Shown here: in pieces, positions 60,080-64,000 of the stretch
How positions within the stretch are numbered: position 1 is the first letter of the stretch
Layout: each line of letters starts with the position of its first letter
Origin: Caballeronia concitans
Lineage (GTDB): Bacteria > Pseudomonadota > Gammaproteobacteria > Burkholderiales > Burkholderiaceae
Assembly (NCBI RefSeq): GCF_001544615.1
Contig: NZ_FCNV02000014.1
Span: 88,297 to 152,296, forward strand
Direction of reading: 5' to 3'
DNA length: 64,000 bases
Program-made: the position numbers and the translations under genes
The notes under the pieces: model-generated
Database searches by the model: none
What the model was told of the DNA's origin: nothing
The model's input: the letters and a program-made list of their open reading frames with translations, nothing else

Positions 60080-61114
60080 ATGGAGAAGGTTCCAGCATCT
60101 TCAGTCACCGATCAGTTGTCTCCGGAAAGGCTGCTCCAGATCGGCATGGGCTTCTGGGCGTCGAAGACGCTCCTGTCCGCCGTGGAACTCGGCGTCTTTA
60201 CCGAACTCGCGGGCGGTCCACGTGACGCGTCCGACCTCATCGAGCGTCTCGGGCTTCATCCGCGTTCGGCACTTGACTTCCTGGACGCCCTTGTTGCCCT
60301 TCAGTTGCTGGAACGAAAAGAATCGGTGTATGAAAACACCGCTGAGACCAACATCTTTCTCGACAAGGCTAAGCCCAGCTATGTCGGCGGTCTCCTGGAA
60401 ATGGCGAATGCACGCCTCTACCCGTTCTGGGGTTCGCTCACTGAAGCGCTCGTCACGGGGCTTCCGCAGAACGAGGCGAAGCGAGGCGGCAATCCTTTTG
60501 ACGCGATCTACCGCGACGAAGCGTCGTTGCGCGGCTTCCTTCAAGCGATGACGGGTGTCAGCCTCGGCGCCGCGCGCGCCATCGCACGGCAATTCCCGTG
60601 GGCCGACTACGGCACGTTCATTGACATCGGCGCAGCGCAAGGCGTGTTGCCGGTGCAGGTCGCATTGGCACACCCGCATTTGACCGGCGGCGGTTTCGAC
60701 TTGCCGGCCGTCGGGCCGATATTCGATGAATATGTCGCTCACCACGGCCTTTCCGCACGTTTGCGCTTTTATCCCGGCGATTTCTTCAAGGTCGCATGCC
60801 CGTCGGCCGATGTGCTCATCATGGGCCACATCCTGCATGACTGGGCGTTGCCGCAGAAGCTCGCTTTACTTAGGATGACATATGACGCTCTGCCGCCCGG
60901 AGGGGCGCTCATCGTCTATGATGCGATCATCGACGACCAGCGAAAAAATAACGCATTTGGCTTGTTAATGAGCCTCAACATGCTGATTGAAACGCCGGGC
61001 GGGTTTGACTACACAGGCGCCCAGTGCCGACAATGGATGGAAACGACGGGGTTCAAGGGAGTACGCATTGAACCGCTAGCCGGGCCCGACTCCATGGTTA
61101 TCGGCTTCAAGTGA
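60080..61114 (+). CDS. SAM-dependent O-methyltransferase (family 2-like)
   Basis: A 344-residue methyltransferase. An N-terminal dimerisation/wHTH domain is visible: [40 protein letters not shown]. The SAM fold has [20 protein letters not shown] (glycine-rich motif I), then [20 protein letters not shown] and [20 protein letters not shown], whose His is the usual catalytic position. Plant-type and polyketide O-methyltransferases share this layout. GGAGAAA precedes the ATG. No biosynthetic genes are adjacent, so the acceptor is unknown. Confidence 0.88.
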   Translation: MEKVPASSVTDQLSPERLLQIGMGFWASKTLLSAVELGVFTELAGGPRDASDLIERLGLHPRSALDFLDALVALQLLERKESVYENTAETNIFLDKAKPSYVGGLLEMANARLYPFWGSLTEALVTGLPQNEAKRGGNPFDAIYRDEASLRGFLQAMTGVSLGAARAIARQFPWADYGTFIDIGAAQGVLPVQVALAHPHLTGGGFDLPAVGPIFDEYVAHHGLSARLRFYPGDFFKVACPSADVLIMGHILHDWALPQKLALLRMTYDALPPGGALIVYDAIIDDQRKNNAFGLLMSLNMLIETPGGFDYTGAQCRQWMETTGFKGVRIEPLAGPDSMVIGFK

Positions 61115-61143
61115 GCGCGCCTTAGCGGTTCTCGCGCCAACAG

Positions 61144-61848
61144 CTACGCGTTCGATTTCTCGGCCTCGCTGGGCTCCTCCCTCGCTTTGTAGCGCGGCGT
61201 GGGCTGCGGCAGCAGAAAAAAACCGACGCACAGCAGTGCAATGGCCACTCCGATGCGTGACGCCGCGATCACGACGGGAACCGCGACGATCTGGACCAGC
61301 GTCGCAATGCCGTAGCGACGCGTCATCTGCTGGACGAAATCGGGCGCGAGACGTTCATCCATCAACCGGCGGCCTGGCATTGCATAGAACCACTTCCCCA
61401 TCCAGGCGCAGGCGAGCAGGGCAAGACCGGCAACCAGGGTCACTGAGGCGACGGGCTCGAAGCCCGTGCCGAGGTGGAAGCACCAGACGCGGATTGGATA
61501 AGGAATGACGACGATCGCCAGCAGGAACAGCAGATTGATCACGCCGAACCAGTGATCACTCTTCGCATAAATGCGACCTGAATAATGGTGCTGAAGCCAG
61601 TAGGCCCCGATCACAACATAACAGAGAACCAGCGCAAGATATTGGCGCCATTGCGCCGCCATGGCGTTTGCCAGGTCGCTGTAGCCATGCGTGCCCTCCG
61701 GAGATCCCGGGACCTTGATCTCGACGATCAGCAAGGTCAGCGCGATTGCGAAAACGGCGTCGCTGAACCCCTCGAAGCGGCCCAGTCCGCGCTCGGCACC
61801 ATGCGTCTCCCCGGCGGTAGGTTTGCTCCGCGTATTACTTGGCATCAT
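61144..61848 (-). CDS. TMEM175-family (DUF1211) potassium channel-like protein
   Basis: A 234-residue membrane protein. RFEGFSDAVFAIALTLLIVE is the TMEM175 signature helix (FSD motif). Five more hydrophobic segments follow: QYLALVLCYVVIGAYWLQHH, VINLLFLLAIVVIPYPIRVW, VTLVAGLALLACAWMGKWFY, LVQIVAVPVVIAASRIGVAI. Bacterial TMEM175 forms K+ channels. AAGGAG precedes tandem ATGs. The gene is convergent with the methyltransferase. Confidence 0.9.
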   Translation of the reverse strand: MMPSNTRSKPTAGETHGAERGLGRFEGFSDAVFAIALTLLIVEIKVPGSPEGTHGYSDLANAMAAQWRQYLALVLCYVVIGAYWLQHHYSGRIYAKSDHWFGVINLLFLLAIVVIPYPIRVWCFHLGTGFEPVASVTLVAGLALLACAWMGKWFYAMPGRRLMDERLAPDFVQQMTRRYGIATLVQIVAVPVVIAASRIGVAIALLCVGFFLLPQPTPRYKAREEPSEAEKSNA

Positions 61849-62408
61849 GTGACTCCTTTCGCGCACCTGGAGACGTTCTTCTCGGCGCAGCAGGCAAAAT
61901 CTTCGTTGGACAATCAGAATTACATCCTGCCAAGAGTAAGTTCCAAGGATGCATCGAGTTGCCCGCAACTCAGTATGACCGCTTTTGGCCGGCTTCGTCG
62001 TTCCGTGCGCGGCGAGGAAACTCCGCGCGGCGTTGAAGACCAATCGTTGTGTATCCAATGAACCGAGGGGATGCGCGGCGCTACAGGGAGTCACCGGCAG
62101 TTTGTTTTTAGTGTATTGAGTCATCGCCAGCGAGCTCTTGGCCTGCGCAACGCCCAACGTCAGGCAGACCTAGGCCGACTCTCTGGAACCCTTGTGGTCT
62201 GATTTCACCGTTGTCGCGCCCAGTGCGCCAGTCATTCCCACCTGGGCCCAGATGTCGCGGACCTGATGAACGCCGAATGGATGCGTCGTTCGTCATCGTG
62301 GGAACCGCTATTGCTCACTCACTCCAAAATGTAAGCAGCATGTCCGCGAACGCCGTGCGCGCTCCAGTACGCAAAACTCAGGTCTATCGACCGCAAACGA
62401 AGACATAG
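61849..62408. other. Divergent non-coding region
   Basis: 560 bases between the TMEM175-like gene and the flavoprotein. Short frames lack support. No strong promoter, hairpin or repeat was recognised. Confidence 0.45.
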
Positions 62409-63332
62409 ATGAACGATCCGATCGTTGATTGCATTATTGTCGGGGGCGGGCCCGCTGGCCTCACCGCTGCCCTCTATCTCGCACGATTCAGGCGCTCGAC
62501 GATCGTGATCGACGACGGTCAGAGCAGAGCGTCTTTGATACCCGTCGTGCGTAACCTCGCCGGCTTCGAGAGCGGCATCAATGGAAACGCACTGCTTGCC
62601 AAGATGCGTCGTCAGATCGAATGTTACGACGTGCCAGTCGTCACAGGCCGAGTCACGACGATAAGGCACACGGACGGCAGGTTTCTCGTTGAATACTGCA
62701 GCAATGGCGGTTCTTCGTCCCGCAGCCTGATTGCACATCGTGCACTGCTCGCGTGTGGAATTCGCGACAAACTTCCGCCGATTGACGACGCCGTTAGGCT
62801 GACTCAACGAGGATTGCTCCGTTTCTGCGCGATATGCGACGGGTTCGAAGCGCAAGGCAAACGGATCGCAATGCTGGGTCCGGCGTCACGAGCGCTGTCG
62901 CATGCCTTGTTCTTCCGCACGTTCTGTCAGCAGGTGGCAGTCATCGCCTCCGATATCGATGCGCTGACGCAACAGGAGCGTGCCCTCGCGGCGGAGCACG
63001 CAATCGATTTGGTCATGACTGAGGCGCTCCAGTTACCGAATAGCACTGAGGCGCCCTTGAGCGTTGCATGCCCGAATGGGCAGCGACATGTATTCGATGC
63101 TATTTATCCGGTGCTTGGCTGCGACTCGCAAGCGGACCTGTTGAGTGGCTTCGATGTGCAGCGAGACAGCGACGGAATGATCGTGACCGGTAAGGATCAG
63201 CAGACGAGCGTAGATGGACTGTACGCAGCGGGGGATGCAGTGAACACGCTCAATCAGATCTGCGTCGCAGTGGGTGAAGCTGCAATGGCTTCGATGGCTA
63301 TCCATCGAAGCTTGCCGGCTAATCCGCTTTAG
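62409..63332 (+). CDS. Thioredoxin-reductase-like FAD flavoprotein with degenerate NADPH motif
   Basis: A 307-residue flavoprotein. CIIVGGGPAGLTAALYLARF is the FAD fold; RFCAICDGFEAQGKRIAMLG carries the CxxC redox pair. After it the normal GxGxxA NADPH loop reads MLGPASRALSHALF, without the second Gly, and the usual HRRxxxR segment is not present. GLYAAGDAVNTLNQICVAVG is the C-terminal FAD site. It may use an electron donor other than NADPH, as in other NADPH-motif-lacking TrxR relatives. The ribosome site is weak. Confidence 0.85.
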   Translation: MNDPIVDCIIVGGGPAGLTAALYLARFRRSTIVIDDGQSRASLIPVVRNLAGFESGINGNALLAKMRRQIECYDVPVVTGRVTTIRHTDGRFLVEYCSNGGSSSRSLIAHRALLACGIRDKLPPIDDAVRLTQRGLLRFCAICDGFEAQGKRIAMLGPASRALSHALFFRTFCQQVAVIASDIDALTQQERALAAEHAIDLVMTEALQLPNSTEAPLSVACPNGQRHVFDAIYPVLGCDSQADLLSGFDVQRDSDGMIVTGKDQQTSVDGLYAAGDAVNTLNQICVAVGEAAMASMAIHRSLPANPL

Positions 63333-63388
63333 CGTAAGCGCGCCGTAAATCACATGTCATGTGGGAGATGACCATGCATGAAGGCGCT

Positions 63389-63544
63389 TCAGGCGGCCGC
63401 CTTCACGCCACCGAAATGCTGACGCCAGTTGTAGATCGTCTGCTCGCGGATTCCGTGCTTCTTCGCCACCTCGGCGACCTACGTCTTGTCCGCCTCGCGC
63501 AGCGTCGTGACCATCTGCTCTTCAGTGAATCGGCTCTTCTTCAT
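63389..63544 (-). pseudogene. IS3-family OrfA remnant with premature stop
   Basis: Reading leftward from ATG 63544: MKKSRFTEEQMVTTLREADK-T, then a TAG stop (63481-63479), then in the same frame VAEVAKKHGIREQTIYNWRQ-HFGGVKAAA and a stop. This is the helix-turn-helix part of an IS3-family OrfA (IS911-type transposase), cut off after the HFG motif. The stop and the truncation show it is dead. Confidence 0.75.
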
Positions 63545-63655
63545 GACTTCCATCGTAAGCGCGCAGAAATGGACGTCTGGAACTGTTTGATCTGAGCGCG
63601 CAGGCTATGTCCACTGTTTCGATGAACTGACCCCGGAATGTTGGACGCGGTGACG

Positions 63656-63935
63656 TTAGTGCTGCTTATATTTCATTCTGTACTGGACAGGGCTGAGTCC
63701 TTGCAATCTTAGCTTGATTCGATCGTGGTTGTAATAGTGGATGTAGTCCTTGATGCCGGTTTGCAGTTCGTCGACGTTGCGAAACCTGTTCATGTAGAAA
63801 AATTCCGACTTAAGCGTACCGAAGAAGCTCTCCATCGTGGCGTTATCGAGACAATTGCCTTTGCGTGACATGCTCTGTCTTACTTTCTGCTGTTTAAGCC
63901 GGCGACCATAGACCGGCATCTGGTATTGGGCGGAT
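63656..63935 (-). mobile_element. IS3-family OrfB transposase, C-terminal remnant
   Basis: The frame encodes QYQMPVYGRRLKQQKVRQSM, then SRKGNCLDNATMESFFGTLK, whose Glu is the last DDE residue, and YIHYYNHDRIKLRLQGLSPV to a stop at 63656. This is the C-terminal third of an IS150/IS3-group OrfB. The upstream HSDQG motif is missing; the sequence before QYQ is unrelated, so the N-terminus is lost. TGAACTGACCCC near 63624-63635 looks like the adjoining IS end. Confidence 0.75.
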
Positions 63936-64000
63936 TCAAACGGTCGTCGCAACACTGGATTGTTGAACAGATTTCAGGTACTCGTCTAGGGCTTCCGCAG
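63936..64000 (-). pseudogene. C-terminal fragment of an unknown ORF running off the window
   Basis: On the minus strand the last 65 bases read AEALDEYLKSVQQSSVATTV and a stop at 63936. The stop lies at the junction with the IS3 remnant, so this gene may be truncated by it. Its identity is unknown. Confidence 0.3.

Overview
The window is high-GC DNA from a Gram-negative bacterium, most likely a Burkholderiaceae member of the Paraburkholderia/Caballeronia type. This placement is inferred from gene content, not from a ribosomal marker. The supporting content is a proteobacterial type VI secretion cluster, a GTG-started Burkholderia-type porin, a DUF4148 protein, chrBAC chromate genes, many LysR regulators, and ECF sigma factors paired with their anti-sigma partners. 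No rRNA, convincing tRNA, CRISPR array or replication origin was seen.

Layout. (1) 1-2.3 kb: the end of a type VI secretion cluster (hcp, tssA, partial tssB, minus strand). (2) 2.4-7.2 kb: two ECF sigma/anti-sigma pairs. The second is a SigF/NrsF-type pair that faces a cytochrome b561 / Tat-lipoprotein molybdopterin oxidoreductase / MXKDX-repeat operon. The shared intergenic region holds three matches to GTAAC(C)-N16-CGAA. (3) 7.2-11.8 kb: acyl-CoA dehydrogenase, LysR, DHA2 efflux pump, SDR. (4) 11.9-18.2 kb: a signalling block with an RsbRD-like histidine kinase, a KaiC-like double ATPase overlapping a hybrid kinase, and a small winged-helix regulator behind a perfect palindrome. (5) 18.4-21.7 kb: a TonB-dependent receptor and an old-yellow-enzyme reductase.

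(6) 21.9-36.8 kb is the most unusual part. It is a catabolic island with two divergent LysR/split-transketolase modules, a third full-length transketolase, a Tat-exported TRAP binding protein with a fused DctQM permease, an SDR, a D-2-hydroxyacid dehydrogenase, an L-threonate-dehydrogenase-like enzyme and an MHS-type permease. It contains no kinase, aldolase or isomerase. All three transketolases have replaced the acceptor-site Asp of the GEDGPTHQ motif (E. coli Asp469): Asn in one, Tyr in two. I infer that they process an unphosphorylated or otherwise acidic substrate taken up by the TRAP transporter.

(7) 37.2-43.6 kb: a PRISE-type reductase, an outer-membrane barrel protein, a Ca-motif lipoprotein, an exported lyase of the aspartase/argininosuccinate-lyase family and a porin. 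(8) 44.2-49.5 kb: metal and oxidative-stress genes (DUF2946, a secreted protein, CopC; then chrB-chrA-chrC and a COG4315 repeat protein on the opposite strand). (9) 50-54.9 kb: a sugar-acid cluster with an L-rhamnonate-dehydratase-like enolase-superfamily enzyme, a PdxA2-like dehydrogenase, LysR and an MFS permease. (10) 55.2-63.3 kb: Kup potassium transporter, SnoaL-like protein, small conserved proteins, O-methyltransferase, TMEM175-like channel and a thioredoxin-reductase-like flavoprotein, separated by long non-coding gaps, one of them AT-rich. (11) 63.4-64 kb: decayed IS3-family remnants at the right edge.
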